Below, one piece after another: positions 16,891 through 25,780 of a DNA stretch of 64,000 nucleotides; the stretch's first letter is position 1, and the number at the start of each line of letters is the position of its first letter. The notes under the pieces were generated by a model. That model had not been told where the DNA came from. It was given only the letters and a program-made list of their open reading frames with translations, and searched no databases. Origin of the DNA: Methylobacterium sp. Leaf123 (GTDB lineage Bacteria > Pseudomonadota > Alphaproteobacteria > Rhizobiales > Beijerinckiaceae). The stretch lies in the NCBI RefSeq assembly GCF_001423405.1, contig NZ_LMNS01000023.1:308832-372831 (forward strand), given 5' to 3'. The position numbers and the translations under genes are program-made.

Positions 16891-17796
16891 TCAGGCCCGC
16901 TGCAGCCGAGTCGATTCCGTCGGTGAGCGCCCGATCATCTTGCGGAAGGTCCGCCCCATCCGCCGTGCATCGGGAAAGCCCGCGCGCAGGGCCGCCTCGC
17001 TCAAGGAGACGGTGCCGGAGCGGATCAGCGACTGGGCCAGGGTCACGCGCTCGCGCAAGACATATTGATAGGGCGTCACGCCGAAAGTACCCTTGAAGGC
17101 ACGCACGAAGTAGCCCTCGCTGAGGCCCGCCGCCGCCGCCATTTCTCCGAGGGACAGGGGCGCATCGATCCGCTCGGCGACGAGTTCGCGCACCCGCCGC
17201 GCCTGCCGGGCGGTGAGGGCCGCGCTCTTGCGGGAGGGTGGGCTCGAAAGGGCACCGGAGGCGCGCAGCACCGCGAGCGCGACGCTGTCGACCAGAAGCG
17301 CGTCCGCGGCGCTGTCATGGCCGCTGGCCTCCTGCCCCAGGGCGGCCAGGAGATGGGAGACGGTCATCCGCTCGGCGAGATCGCAGGTGACCGAATCGAT
17401 CCGCAGATGCGAGAGCGGCGCCTCGATCATCCGCTCCACGGCGGCGGGCATGAAGGCGAGATAGCGCCCGCGGCATTGCCCGCTCCAGAGCGTGCGGCCG
17501 GCATAGCCGGGCCCGCGCAGAACGAAGGCGTCGCCGGTGCGCACGTCGCAGGGCTCGCTGCCGGTCGGACTGTCGCCGCTGAAGGTGAGCGTGGTCCGGC
17601 TCAGGCCGTACCAGCCGCCGTGCCACGTGCCGACGAGGAGGCCACCGACCCGGTGCGTGCTGGAACCCGCCGTCTCGTAGGCGAAATCGAGGAAGGCGAT
17701 GCCGTCGATGCCGCTGGCGGGGATCTGGCCGAAAATCTGGTCGGGCGGGGCGCTGAGATCGCCCTGCACCGAGGCGTTGACGAACGGAACGCTCAT
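16891..17796 (-). CDS. AraC-family transcriptional regulator
   Basis: A 301-residue protein with a sensory N-terminal half and a C-terminal AraC/XylS DNA-binding domain. APLSLGEMAAAAGLSEGYFVRAFK and VSLSEAALRAGFPDARRMGRTF are the two helix-turn-helix units, and YQYVLRERVTLAQ lies between them. The start MSVPFVNASVQG gives a normal length. The N-terminal half has the beta-rich look of the AraC ligand domain. It lies downstream of the double-glycine peptide gene on the same strand across a hairpin; regulation of that locus is possible but not shown. Confidence 0.82.
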   Translation of the reverse strand: MSVPFVNASVQGDLSAPPDQIFGQIPASGIDGIAFLDFAYETAGSSTHRVGGLLVGTWHGGWYGLSRTTLTFSGDSPTGSEPCDVRTGDAFVLRGPGYAGRTLWSGQCRGRYLAFMPAAVERMIEAPLSHLRIDSVTCDLAERMTVSHLLAALGQEASGHDSAADALLVDSVALAVLRASGALSSPPSRKSAALTARQARRVRELVAERIDAPLSLGEMAAAAGLSEGYFVRAFKGTFGVTPYQYVLRERVTLAQSLIRSGTVSLSEAALRAGFPDARRMGRTFRKMIGRSPTESTRLQRA

Positions 17797-18049
17797 CGGC
17801 CGCGTCGTTCTCCCTCTCGCTGGCGCGCCTGCCGGGGCGCGCTTCGGAATATCCCTGCTGCCTTGTTTCTTGCCGCCTTGGCCACCCTGCGCCCGGAACC
17901 GAGGGGACGGCGACGCTTCGATCCGAACGCATGAGAACGACCTGCCTTCGCGGTCGTTCCCTTGGCCCGTCCCCTCTGCGCGGGGTCGATCGTGCCGACG
18001 GCGGAGGCGCCCGTCGAGGGCACAGCCGGTCTTCGCGCCCCGCGCGAGG

Positions 18050-18084
18050 CCCACGGAAGCGGTGGGGGCGGCCGCTTCCGTGGG
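18050..18084. terminator. Strong hairpin downstream of the leader-peptide gene
   Basis: A perfect 13-bp stem (CCCACGGAAGCGG with its complement) and 9-base loop begin 22 bases past the stop of the double-glycine peptide gene on the reverse strand. There is no T-tract, but position and strength suggest a transcript end separating the peptide gene from the AraC gene. The rest of the interval 17797-18105 shows no gene. Confidence 0.6.
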
Positions 18085-18105
18085 AGGACGTGTCAGGCGA
18101 TCGGG

Positions 18106-18318
18106 CTACTTCCCGAGCAGGCCGCCGAGCAGGCCGCCCACCGCGCCGAGCACGGTGTCGAGCGTGCCGCCGACGAGGCCGCCCACTTGATCGACCACAC
18201 CGGACACGGCCCCGAGTTCGCTGCTGAGATCGAGGTTGAGGCCGAGAGACAGACCGCCGCCGACCTGATCCAGCTCCGCAGCGTTCAGCTCGCGGAGGGT
18301 ATCAATGTTCTGCTGCAT
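18106..18318 (-). CDS. Double-glycine leader peptide, bacteriocin-like
   Basis: A 70-residue peptide with a class II bacteriocin-type leader, MQQNIDTLRELNAAELDQVGG. It has the LxELxxxELxxVGG pattern recognised by C39 peptidases, with predicted cleavage after G21. The 49-residue core is rich in glycine, leucine and valine, lacks cysteine and has alternating hydrophobic/glycine blocks ending GLLGGLLGK, compatible with membrane activity. A second DQVGG occurs inside the core (residues 43-47). The start has a good AAGGAG ribosome site. The gene faces away from an HlyD adaptor and a C39-type ABC exporter 478 bases away, which would mature and export it. The product could be a bacteriocin or a signal; no immunity gene is recognised. 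Confidence 0.72.
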   Translation of the reverse strand: MQQNIDTLRELNAAELDQVGGGLSLGLNLDLSSELGAVSGVVDQVGGLVGGTLDTVLGAVGGLLGGLLGK

Positions 18319-18795
18319 GGTTTTCTCCTTTGTCCGAATGATATTGGAAGAACTTTCTGTATTTATGTCTTCCTGTGGAATAAGAGCGCCGGCCATGCGT
18401 CGCTCTGCTGGATAAGGTACGGATATTATTCCGGCAGGCAACCCGGGCTGCGGTATACGGTCCGGGGCGATCGGCTCAGGCCCCCTACGATGGACAGATC
18501 TTGCTCTCTCACAGCACGACCAGCGGTCGTATCCCCCCTCCCCGTGCCCTCCCCGGCCACGCGCATCCGCCGCACCTCCTCCCTTCGGCGGACCCGCGCG
18601 ATCGGCCCTCGCGGGACGGGTGTGGCGGGGCGGGGCGGCCCCCAAACGGGGGACAAAAATTGACGTGCCGGCCGGGGAGCAAGCCGCCCGCACGGCCCAC
18701 ACGGCTAAGAATTTGACTCTGTTGCGGATTATGGCCTGCATGCGTCAGAACAACGCACCCGATCGTTCGATCGCTACCCCGGAGGAGGCTTCCCG
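18319..18795. promoter_or_regulatory. Divergent control region between the leader peptide and its exporter
   Basis: Nearly 480 bases without a convincing gene. The part next to the peptide gene (about 18325-18430) is clearly AT-richer than the surroundings and should hold its promoter. The exporter side ends in a very strong GGAGGAGG ribosome site 7 bases before the GTG of the HlyD gene. No operator could be assigned. The stretch about 18530-18660 is highly GC-rich and shows nothing. Confidence 0.5.
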
Positions 18796-20085
18796 GTGAA
18801 CGCGCCCCTGTTCCGTCGCGAGGTCGTGGAGGCACGGCGAAGCGCCTGGCTCGGCGAGGCCCAGGTGATCCAGCCCCTGGCGATCCGCGTCGTGGTCGGC
18901 CTGTGTCTCGCCTTCGCCGTCCTCGTCGGCGTCTATGCCTGGCTCGGCAGCTACACCCGCCGGGTCCATGCCGACGGCCTGCTCGCGCCCGATATCGGCC
19001 TCATCACCGTGGCGAGCCCGCTCGCGGGGCGGGTCAGCGCATCAGGCGTCAAGGAGGGCGACCGGGTCGAGCGCGGCCAGCTCCTCTTCACCATCGATCT
19101 CGACGCGGTCTCGGCGAGCGGCCCGACCCAGGAGCGGGTGATCGCCCAGCTCGGCCGCCAACGCGAGAGCGTGGAGCGCCAGCGCGCCGCCCGCGCCGCC
19201 ATGGCCACAGCCGAGAAGGAGGGCTTGCGGGAGCAGGTCGCCAATCTGGAGGCGCAGCGCGCCAGGATCGAGGAGCAGCTCGCGCTCCAGGAAAAGCTGG
19301 TGCCGCCGCTCAAAGCCCGCGCCGACGAACTCGCCGACCTCGTGACCCGGGGCTTTGCCCGCGCGGCCGACTTCCAGAGCCAGAACTACCTCTATCTCCA
19401 GGCCAGCTCGCAGCTCGCGCAGTTCCGCCAGGGCGGGCTTCAGGTCGAGGGCAAGCTCGGCGATCTGCGCGCCAAGCTCGCGACCTTCGACGAGACCCTG
19501 GCGCGCGATCTCGCCGAACTCGACCGCACCGCCGCGCAGCTCGAACAGCAGCGGGCCGAGAGCGAGGCGCGCCGCGCCATCGAGGTGCGCGCGCCGGAGC
19601 GCGGCATCCTCACCTCGATCCGGGCGCAAGCCGGGCAGACCGTGGCGGCGGGGGCCAACCTGCTTACCCTGCTGCCGAGCGAGGGCCGGCTGCAGGCCAA
19701 CCTGTTCGTGGATTCCTCGGCGATCGGCTTCATCGAGCCCGGCGCCAGCGTGATGCTGCGCTACGCCGCCTTCCCGTTCCAGCGCTTCGGCCTGCACCGG
19801 GGCACGGTGACGGAGGTGACCCGCGCGCCGCTCGAAGGCGACGCCCGGCCCGAGGCAGCGCGGGACACGGCCAAGAATGCGGGGAATGGGGGCGTCTACC
19901 GCATCATCGTGCGGCCGGATGCCGACAGCGTGACGGCCTATGGCGAGAAGCGCCGGCTGGAGGCCGGAATGCGGGTCGAGGCCGACATCGCGCTCGAGAA
20001 GCGCCCGCTCTACCGCTGGCTCCTCGACCCCCTCTACCACGTCAAGCGCAGCGTCGATCTCGTCACCGAAGGAGGGACGCATTGA
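18796..20085 (+). CDS. HlyD-family membrane fusion protein (peptide exporter adaptor)
   Basis: A 429-residue adaptor of type I secretion, like CvaA. It has one membrane segment (about 30-51, IRVVVGLCLAFAVLVGVYAWL), then a barrel-sandwich half (GLITVASPLAGRVSASGVKEGDRVERGQLLF). A long coiled coil (about 100-260) is followed by the second half-motif VRAPERGILTSIRAQAGQTVAAGANLL. It would bridge the inner-membrane ABC exporter to an outer-membrane channel not encoded here. The stop overlaps the start of the ABC gene by 4 bases, so they are translationally coupled. The GTG start has GGAGGAGG upstream. Confidence 0.88.
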   Translation: MNAPLFRREVVEARRSAWLGEAQVIQPLAIRVVVGLCLAFAVLVGVYAWLGSYTRRVHADGLLAPDIGLITVASPLAGRVSASGVKEGDRVERGQLLFTIDLDAVSASGPTQERVIAQLGRQRESVERQRAARAAMATAEKEGLREQVANLEAQRARIEEQLALQEKLVPPLKARADELADLVTRGFARAADFQSQNYLYLQASSQLAQFRQGGLQVEGKLGDLRAKLATFDETLARDLAELDRTAAQLEQQRAESEARRAIEVRAPERGILTSIRAQAGQTVAAGANLLTLLPSEGRLQANLFVDSSAIGFIEPGASVMLRYAAFPFQRFGLHRGTVTEVTRAPLEGDARPEAARDTAKNAGNGGVYRIIVRPDADSVTAYGEKRRLEAGMRVEADIALEKRPLYRWLLDPLYHVKRSVDLVTEGGTH

Positions 20086-22238
20086 GCCTGCTGTCGGATC
20101 TTCAGTTCGGTTTCCGGCGGCGCCTGCCGGTCGTGCTCCAGGCGGAGGCCGCCGAGTGCGGCATGGCCTGCCTCGCCATGGTGCTGGGCTATCATGGCCG
20201 CCGGGTCGATCTCGGAAGCTTGCGCGCCCGCCACGCCCTCTCGCTCAAGGGCATGACGCTGCGCAACCTCATGGACCTGTCGGGCACGATGGGGCTCACG
20301 ACGCGGGCGCTGCGGGTGGAACTGCCCGATCTCGGCCGCCTGCGCCTGCCCTGCATCCTGCATTGGGGGCTCAACCATTTCGTCGTGCTGGCACGGGTCG
20401 GGCGCCGGGAGATCGTGATCCACGATCCCGCCCGCGGGCGCCGGACCTTGAGCCTCGCGGAGGCCTCGCGCGAATTCACCGGCGTCGCCCTGGAGGTGGC
20501 GCCGAACCAGAGCTTCGTGCGCGAGCGGGCGGCCCGCGGCCTCGCGCTCTCCGACCTGTTCCGGGGCATGGCCGGGATCCGCTCGGCGATGGTTCAGATC
20601 CTGGCCCTGTCGCTCGGGATCGAACTCGTCGCGATCCTGATGCCGATCGCCTCGCAGATCGTCATCGACGAGGTCATCGTGAACGGCGATCTCGACCTGC
20701 TGCTCGTCGTGGCGCTCGGCCTCGCCCTGCTGCTGGTGCTGCAACTCGGCCTCGGCGTCGCCCGAAGCTGGGCGATCATGCTCACGGGCACGAAGCTGAA
20801 CTATCAATGGTCCGGCTCGCTGTTCGATCACCTCTCGCGGCTGCCGCTCGACTATTTCCAGAAGCGGCATGTCGGCGACGTGATCTCCCGCTTCGGCACG
20901 CTCGCGACGATCCAGAAGGGCATCACCACCGATCTCGTCCAGGCGCTGCTCGACGGGCTGATGTCGGTCGGCATGCTGATCATGCTGTTCCTCTACGGCG
21001 GCTGGCTCGCCTTGGTGGCAATCGCCGCCACCGCGCTCAATGCGGGGCTACGGATCGCCGCCTACAAGGCCTACCGCGAGGGCACCGAGGAGGCGATCGT
21101 CGCGGAGGCGCGCCAGCAAAGCCACTTCATCGAGACCGTGCGCGGCATGGCCAGCGTCAAGCTCCTGAACCTGCGCGAGCGCCGCCGCGGCACGTGGATG
21201 AACCAGTTCGTCCAGGCGCTGAACGCGCGGCTGCGGTTGCAGCGGCTCGACCTCGTGTTCGGCCGCGGCAACGAGTTCCTGTTCGGCGCCGACCGGCTGA
21301 TCCTGCTGGTGCTCGGCGCCCGCGCCGTGATCGATCAGTCGATAACGCTCGGCATGCTGGTGGCGTTTCTGGCCTATCGCGACCAGTTCTCGACCCGCAT
21401 CGGCAACCTGATCCAGTCGGGCTTCCAGCTCCGGATGCTCAACGTGCAGACCGACCGGCTCTCGGACATCGTCATGACCGAGCCGGAGGAGGCCGCCGCC
21501 GCGGTGGCGCCGGTGGCGAGCCCCGCCCTCCTCGCCGGGGAGCGTCCGCCGGTGCGCGGCGCGGGCTTGCGCGCCGTCGGCCTGTCCCTCCGCTACGGCG
21601 ACGACGAGCCCTGGGTGTTCCGCACTCTCGGGCTGGAGGTGCCGCCGGGCGAAAGCCTCGCCATCACCGGCCCTTCGGGCTGCGGCAAGAGCAGCGTCAT
21701 GAAGATCCTGATGGGCCTGCTGCCGCCCTCCGAGGGCGCGGTGTTGGTCGATGGGCGCGACATCCGCTCCGGCGGGTTGGCGGCCTACCGCGCCCGCATC
21801 GCCGGGGTGATGCAGGATGACGGGCTGTTCGCCGGCTCGATCGCCGAGAACATCGCCTGTTTCGACGAGCGGCCCGATCTCGGCTGGATCCGCGAATGCG
21901 CCGCCCGCGCCGCGATCCTCGACGACATCGCCCGCACGCCGATGGGCTTCGAGACCCTGGTCGGCGATATGGGCTCGACGCTCTCGGGCGGCCAGCGCCA
22001 GCGGGTGATCCTCGCCCGCGCCCTCTACCGCCGCCCGGAGATCCTGTTTCTGGACGAGGCGACGAGCGCCCTCGACGAGCCGACCGAGGCGGTGATCGCC
22101 GCCGCGCTCCGCGACCTGAAGATGACGCGGGTCATCGTCGCCCACCGCCCGGCCACCGTGGCCCATGCCGACCTGCGCTACGATTTCTCTGCAGAGGCAC
22201 CGCGGGTCGCGCCGCAGGCGACGGAGACCGCCGGTTGA
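20082..22238 (+). CDS. C39-peptidase-containing ABC exporter (bacteriocin-type)
   Basis: A 718-residue fusion of peptidase, membrane and ATPase domains, as in CvaB/LagD. The N-terminal C39 peptidase has the Gln-Cys pair in QAEAAECG (Q20, C26), H99 in WGLNHFVVL and D115 in IHDPARG, so it looks catalytically intact. A six-segment membrane domain follows, then the ATPase: Walker A GPSGCGKSS (about 530), signature LSGGQ (about 634), ILFLDEATSALD. The start is a TTG overlapping the HlyD stop, with GAAGGAGG upstream. It would cleave double-glycine leaders and export the core peptide; the divergent 70-residue peptide is the obvious substrate. Confidence 0.9.
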   Translation: MSLLSDLQFGFRRRLPVVLQAEAAECGMACLAMVLGYHGRRVDLGSLRARHALSLKGMTLRNLMDLSGTMGLTTRALRVELPDLGRLRLPCILHWGLNHFVVLARVGRREIVIHDPARGRRTLSLAEASREFTGVALEVAPNQSFVRERAARGLALSDLFRGMAGIRSAMVQILALSLGIELVAILMPIASQIVIDEVIVNGDLDLLLVVALGLALLLVLQLGLGVARSWAIMLTGTKLNYQWSGSLFDHLSRLPLDYFQKRHVGDVISRFGTLATIQKGITTDLVQALLDGLMSVGMLIMLFLYGGWLALVAIAATALNAGLRIAAYKAYREGTEEAIVAEARQQSHFIETVRGMASVKLLNLRERRRGTWMNQFVQALNARLRLQRLDLVFGRGNEFLFGADRLILLVLGARAVIDQSITLGMLVAFLAYRDQFSTRIGNLIQSGFQLRMLNVQTDRLSDIVMTEPEEAAAAVAPVASPALLAGERPPVRGAGLRAVGLSLRYGDDEPWVFRTLGLEVPPGESLAITGPSGCGKSSVMKILMGLLPPSEGAVLVDGRDIRSGGLAAYRARIAGVMQDDGLFAGSIAENIACFDERPDLGWIRECAARAAILDDIARTPMGFETLVGDMGSTLSGGQRQRVILARALYRRPEILFLDEATSALDEPTEAVIAAALRDLKMTRVIVAHRPATVAHADLRYDFSAEAPRVAPQATETAG

Positions 22239-22249
22239 AGCAGGCTTTG

Positions 22250-22420
22250 CCAGGGTGATCGCTCAAAGGCGATCGCCCTGGTTCTTTGCTTGCCTCAGTC
22301 GCCGGCGCCCGCCTCCGCGGGCTCAGGCTTTCGCTCCGCTCGACGCCTTTCAGGACTGAGATCCTGAAAGGCCCGCTGCGCGCGGCGCTCTTCGCGCCGC
22401 GAAGCCGCTCTGGCGGCTTC
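22250..22420. repeat. Array of five consecutive hairpins
   Basis: Within 171 bases there are five separate stem-loops: 22250-22281 (13-bp stem, one G-T pair), 22307-22322 (6 bp), 22345-22372 (11 bp, GCCTTTCAGGA), 22381-22401 (8 bp, CGCGGCGC) and 22401-22420 (8 bp, GAAGCCGC). The first probably ends the exporter transcript. The whole looks like a composite palindromic (BIME-like) element. The rest of the interval up to 22590 holds the ridA leader and no gene. Confidence 0.65.
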
Positions 22421-22590
22421 GAACGATTGCCGTGATGCTTCGCCCTTCCCCCTTGCGAGTCGCCCCACGCCCGTGCTCAGAACGCCGCAGCATTCGTGAC
22501 TCTCACGAAACGCCCGCGGCACCGTCACCCCCGAAGGCGAAGGGGTCCGTGACCGGGCGTTTCGTCAGGCACTCTCAACGGGAGACGGCG

Positions 22591-23064
22591 ATGAACTCGG
22601 TCAAGGAACGTCTGGAAGCGCTCGGCCTGAAGCTGCCGAAGGCGGCGGCTCCGGTCGCGAACTACGTGCCCTATATCCGCACCGGCAACCTCGTCGTCAT
22701 TTCCGGCCAGATCTGCTTCGGCCCGGACGGCACCCTCGACCCGGCCCATAAGGGCAAGCTCGGCGCCGAGGTCTCGGCCGAGCAGGGCATCGCGGCGGCC
22801 CGGCTCTGCGCGCTCAACGTGCTGGCCCAGGTCCAGGCGGCGGTGGGCGACCTCGACCGCGGCGTCGTACAATGCGTGCGGCTCGGCGGCTTCATCAACG
22901 CGGTGCCGAGCTTTGCCGGTCTCGCCCCGATCATGAACGGCGCCTCGGACCTGATGGTCGAGATCCTCGGCGATCGCGGCCGCCATGCCCGCTCGACGGT
23001 GGGTGTGGCCGAACTGCCCCTCGACGCGGCGGTCGAGGTCGAGGCGATGTTCGAGGTCGCGTGA
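22591..23064 (+). CDS. RidA/YjgF-family protein
   Basis: A 157-residue member of the YjgF/YER057c/UK114 family, probably of the chorismate-mutase-like branch. VANYVPYIRTGNLVVISGQI lies near the N-terminus, and VVQCVRLGGFINAVPSFAGL and RSTVGVAELPLDAAVEVEAMFEV at the end. RidA proteins hydrolyse reactive enamine/imine intermediates; this branch lacks a firm assigned substrate. The ATG is preceded by ACGGGAGACGGCG. Its stop overlaps the GTG of the phosphodiesterase gene. Confidence 0.85.
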   Translation: MNSVKERLEALGLKLPKAAAPVANYVPYIRTGNLVVISGQICFGPDGTLDPAHKGKLGAEVSAEQGIAAARLCALNVLAQVQAAVGDLDRGVVQCVRLGGFINAVPSFAGLAPIMNGASDLMVEILGDRGRHARSTVGVAELPLDAAVEVEAMFEVA

Positions 23065-23822
23065 GCGCGACCCTGGATCGGGCGCCGGACTGGCTCATCG
23101 CCCGTCCGATCGCCCATCGCGGCCTGCACGACCGCGCCGCCGGCCTCCCGGAGAACACCCTGGCCGCGGCCGAGGCGGCGGTGGCGGGCGGCTACGCCAT
23201 CGAGTGCGACGTGCAGCTCAGCGCCGACGGCGAGGCGATGGTGTTCCACGACGAGGCGCTCGGGCGCCTCACCGAGACGTCCGAGCCGGTGGAATCGCGC
23301 ACGGCCGCCGAACTCGGCACCCTGACCCTGGCCGGCACCGAGGAGCGCATCCCGACGCTTGCGGACTTCCTGGCGCGGGTCGCGGGCCGTGTCCCCGTCA
23401 TCGTCGAGATCAAGTCGCGCTTCGACGGCGACCGCCGGCTCACCCGCCGCGCCGCCGAGATCGTGACCGGGCTCGATGCTCCGGTGGCCCTGAAATCCTT
23501 CGATCCGGGCATCGTCGCGACGCTGGCCGAGATCGCACCGGGCCTGCCCCGCGGCATCGTCGCGGAGGCCAACCAGGACGATCCGCACTACGCCCGGCTG
23601 GCGCCGTCCTTGCGGGCCGAATTGTCGGGCCTGCTCCACATCCATGTGAGCCGGCCGCACTTCCTGTCCTGGCGCGTCGGCGACCTGCCGGGCCCGGTGC
23701 CCTATCTCTGCCGCCGGCTCGGGAACATGCCGGTGATGACCTGGACCGTGCGCACCGAGGCGCAGCGGGCCCTGGCCCACGAGCACGCGGACCAGATGAT
23801 CTTCGAGGGTTTTCGCCCGTAA
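23061..23822 (+). CDS. Glycerophosphodiester phosphodiesterase
   Basis: A 253-residue TIM-barrel enzyme that hydrolyses glycerophosphodiesters to glycerol-3-phosphate and an alcohol. The family motifs are the catalytic histidine in IAHRGLHD, ENT shortly after, IECDVQLSADGEAMVFHD with the second histidine, and VIVEIKS. There is no signal peptide, so it is cytoplasmic. The GTG start overlaps the RidA stop (GTGA), so the two are coupled. glpK, further on, would use the glycerol branch, but is in a different unit. Confidence 0.88.
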   Translation: MSATLDRAPDWLIARPIAHRGLHDRAAGLPENTLAAAEAAVAGGYAIECDVQLSADGEAMVFHDEALGRLTETSEPVESRTAAELGTLTLAGTEERIPTLADFLARVAGRVPVIVEIKSRFDGDRRLTRRAAEIVTGLDAPVALKSFDPGIVATLAEIAPGLPRGIVAEANQDDPHYARLAPSLRAELSGLLHIHVSRPHFLSWRVGDLPGPVPYLCRRLGNMPVMTWTVRTEAQRALAHEHADQMIFEGFRP

Positions 23823-23832
23823 CGGGTTTTCC

Positions 23833-23873
23833 CGAAGGGCAAGCCCTTCGGCGGGTCCAGGGCAGAGCCCTGG
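23833..23873. terminator. Double-hairpin repeat between convergent genes (copy 2)
   Basis: CGAAGGGC-aa-GCCCTTCG (23833-23850) and CCAGGGC-aga-GCCCTGG (23857-23873) sit between the convergent ends of the phosphodiesterase and chemoreceptor genes. They match the element at 7225-7265 in layout and most bases, including the linking CGGGT and trailing GGAGAA. Confidence 0.7.
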
Positions 23874-23889
23874 AGAACCGATCCCGGCT

Positions 23890-25578
23890 TCAGGCCGCGC
23901 GCACCGTATCGAGGAACCGGGAGACCTCCGCGCCGAGATACTCGGACTGGCGCGACAGCTCGGTCGCCGAGGCCAGCACCTGGGCCGCCGCCGCCCCGGT
24001 CTCCTCCGCCGTGCCCGCCACCTCCGCGATGGTGCGGGTGACCGATTCCGTCCCGCCCGCGGCCTGGGCGACGTTGCGCACGATCTCCTGCGTCGCCGCA
24101 CCCTGCTCCTCGACCGCAGCGGCGATGCTGGTGGCGACGCCGCTGATCTCGCTGATCCGGCCCGAAATGCCGCCGATGGCGCGGACCGCCTGCCCCGTCG
24201 CGCCCTGGATGCGCCCGATCTGGCCGGTGATGTCTTCCGTCGCCCGCGCGGTCTGGTTGGCGAGTTCCTTGACCTCGGCGGCGACCACCGCGAAGCCGCG
24301 GCCCGCGTCCCCTGCGCGCGCCGCCTCGATGGTGGCGTTGAGCGCCAGCAGGTTGGTCTGCCCGGCGATGGTGGCGATCATCGCGACCACGTCGCCGATC
24401 CGCGCGGCGGCATCCGAGAGGTCGCGCACCAGGGCCGCGGTCTCGCCGGCCTCGGCTACGGCGGCCTGCGCCAGCGTCGCCGAGCCATCGACCTGCCGGC
24501 CGATCTCCTGCACCGAGGCGCCGAGCTCCTCGGCTGCGGCAGCCACCGTGCCGACATTGGCCGCCGCCTCCCCCGCTGCCGCGGCCACCGTGCCGGACTG
24601 GTCGGCGGTCCGGGTGGCGTTGGCGGTCATCGCCCCGGCGGTGGCCTGAAGCTCGGTCGCGGCGGCGGTCACCCCCGCAACGATGCCGCCGACGGCGCGC
24701 TGGAAATCGTCGGCCAGGGCGCGCGCGGCGGCCCGGCGCTGCGCCTCGGCGCCGGCGCGGGCGGCCCGCGTCTCCTCTTCCAGGACGCGGGTGCGGATCA
24801 GGTTGTCCTTGAACACCTGCACCGCCGCGGCCATGGCGCCGATCTCGTCGCCGCGCCCCTGCCCCGGTACGGCGACTGCCGCGTCACCCGCCGCGAGCGA
24901 GCCCATCGCGCCGGTCATCCGCGCGATCGGTCGCGAAATCCCGAACCAGCCGAACAGGGCGGCGGCGAGCGCCGAGAGCAGGGTCACGGCCATGGCGATC
25001 CAGGCGGAGACCGTGGCGGAGGCCGCGCTGCCGACGGCGCCCTCGACGCTCTGCTTGGCGCCCTGCTTGTTGAGGGCGAGGTTCTCCTGAAGCGCCTTGG
25101 TCGCGGATTGCGCGAGGCCCAGAGCCTCGGGGCCGGTGAGGAGGGCCAGCGCCTCGGCCTGGCGTCCCTCCCGCATCAGGGCGATGAGCGCCTCGACCCG
25201 GCCCGTATAGGTCGTCCAAGTCGAGACGAAGCGCTCGTACAAGGCCCGCTCCTCGGGGGAGGCGATCATCGGCTCGTAGGCGCGCCGCAGGGCTTCGAGA
25301 GCCGCTTGGCTTGCCCGCACGCTCTTCTCGTTCTCGGCGAGCAGGGCGGCGGTCGGCGAGGCGGCGACGTAGCGATAGGTCTTCACCCGCTCGTCCCGCG
25401 TCGCGGTGCTGATGTCGCCGAGCAGCCCCACCGAGGGCAGCCAATTGTCGGCGATATCACGGACTTCGTGATCGATGTTCGAGAGTCTGACGACGCTTAT
25501 CCCGCCTTGGGCCGCAGCAACCACAGCCAGAAGGCTGAACGAGCCCGCCAGGGCAGCCTTGAGGGAAACGCGCATCAT
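23890..25578 (-). CDS. Methyl-accepting chemotaxis protein
   Basis: A 562-residue chemoreceptor. The first membrane segment lies near residues 5-27, a four-helix-bundle type periplasmic domain follows, then the second segment (about 192-214, [20 protein letters not shown]). A HAMP domain comes next and a long helical signalling domain with the hairpin tip [20 protein letters not shown]. It would control CheA activity in response to an unknown ligand. No C-terminal receptor-methylation docking pentapeptide is seen. It converges on the phosphodiesterase gene. Confidence 0.92.
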   Translation of the reverse strand: MMRVSLKAALAGSFSLLAVVAAAQGGISVVRLSNIDHEVRDIADNWLPSVGLLGDISTATRDERVKTYRYVAASPTAALLAENEKSVRASQAALEALRRAYEPMIASPEERALYERFVSTWTTYTGRVEALIALMREGRQAEALALLTGPEALGLAQSATKALQENLALNKQGAKQSVEGAVGSAASATVSAWIAMAVTLLSALAAALFGWFGISRPIARMTGAMGSLAAGDAAVAVPGQGRGDEIGAMAAAVQVFKDNLIRTRVLEEETRAARAGAEAQRRAAARALADDFQRAVGGIVAGVTAAATELQATAGAMTANATRTADQSGTVAAAAGEAAANVGTVAAAAEELGASVQEIGRQVDGSATLAQAAVAEAGETAALVRDLSDAAARIGDVVAMIATIAGQTNLLALNATIEAARAGDAGRGFAVVAAEVKELANQTARATEDITGQIGRIQGATGQAVRAIGGISGRISEISGVATSIAAAVEEQGAATQEIVRNVAQAAGGTESVTRTIAEVAGTAEETGAAAAQVLASATELSRQSEYLGAEVSRFLDTVRAA

Positions 25579-25780
25579 GAATCCGGGAGTGGGGTCGGTC
25601 TATTCGGACGCCTCACCCTGCCCCGCAATACTTAATGCTCTCTCGATTTCCGCGAGAAAGTGCATGATTCGGCCTGCGCCTTTGGCTCGAATAGGCAGCC
25701 GGCCGGATCACGACGACATATGATAAGCTTCGACGTGTAACTTTTGACACTCTCCGCGTTCGGCAGGACGTCCGACCCCT

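Noticed and set aside
18903..20081. Upstream extension of the ABC exporter frame giving 1111 residues
   Set aside because: It overlaps the whole HlyD gene in another phase. The TTG at 20082 with an SD sequence and GTG-type coupling gives the proper C39-ABC length.
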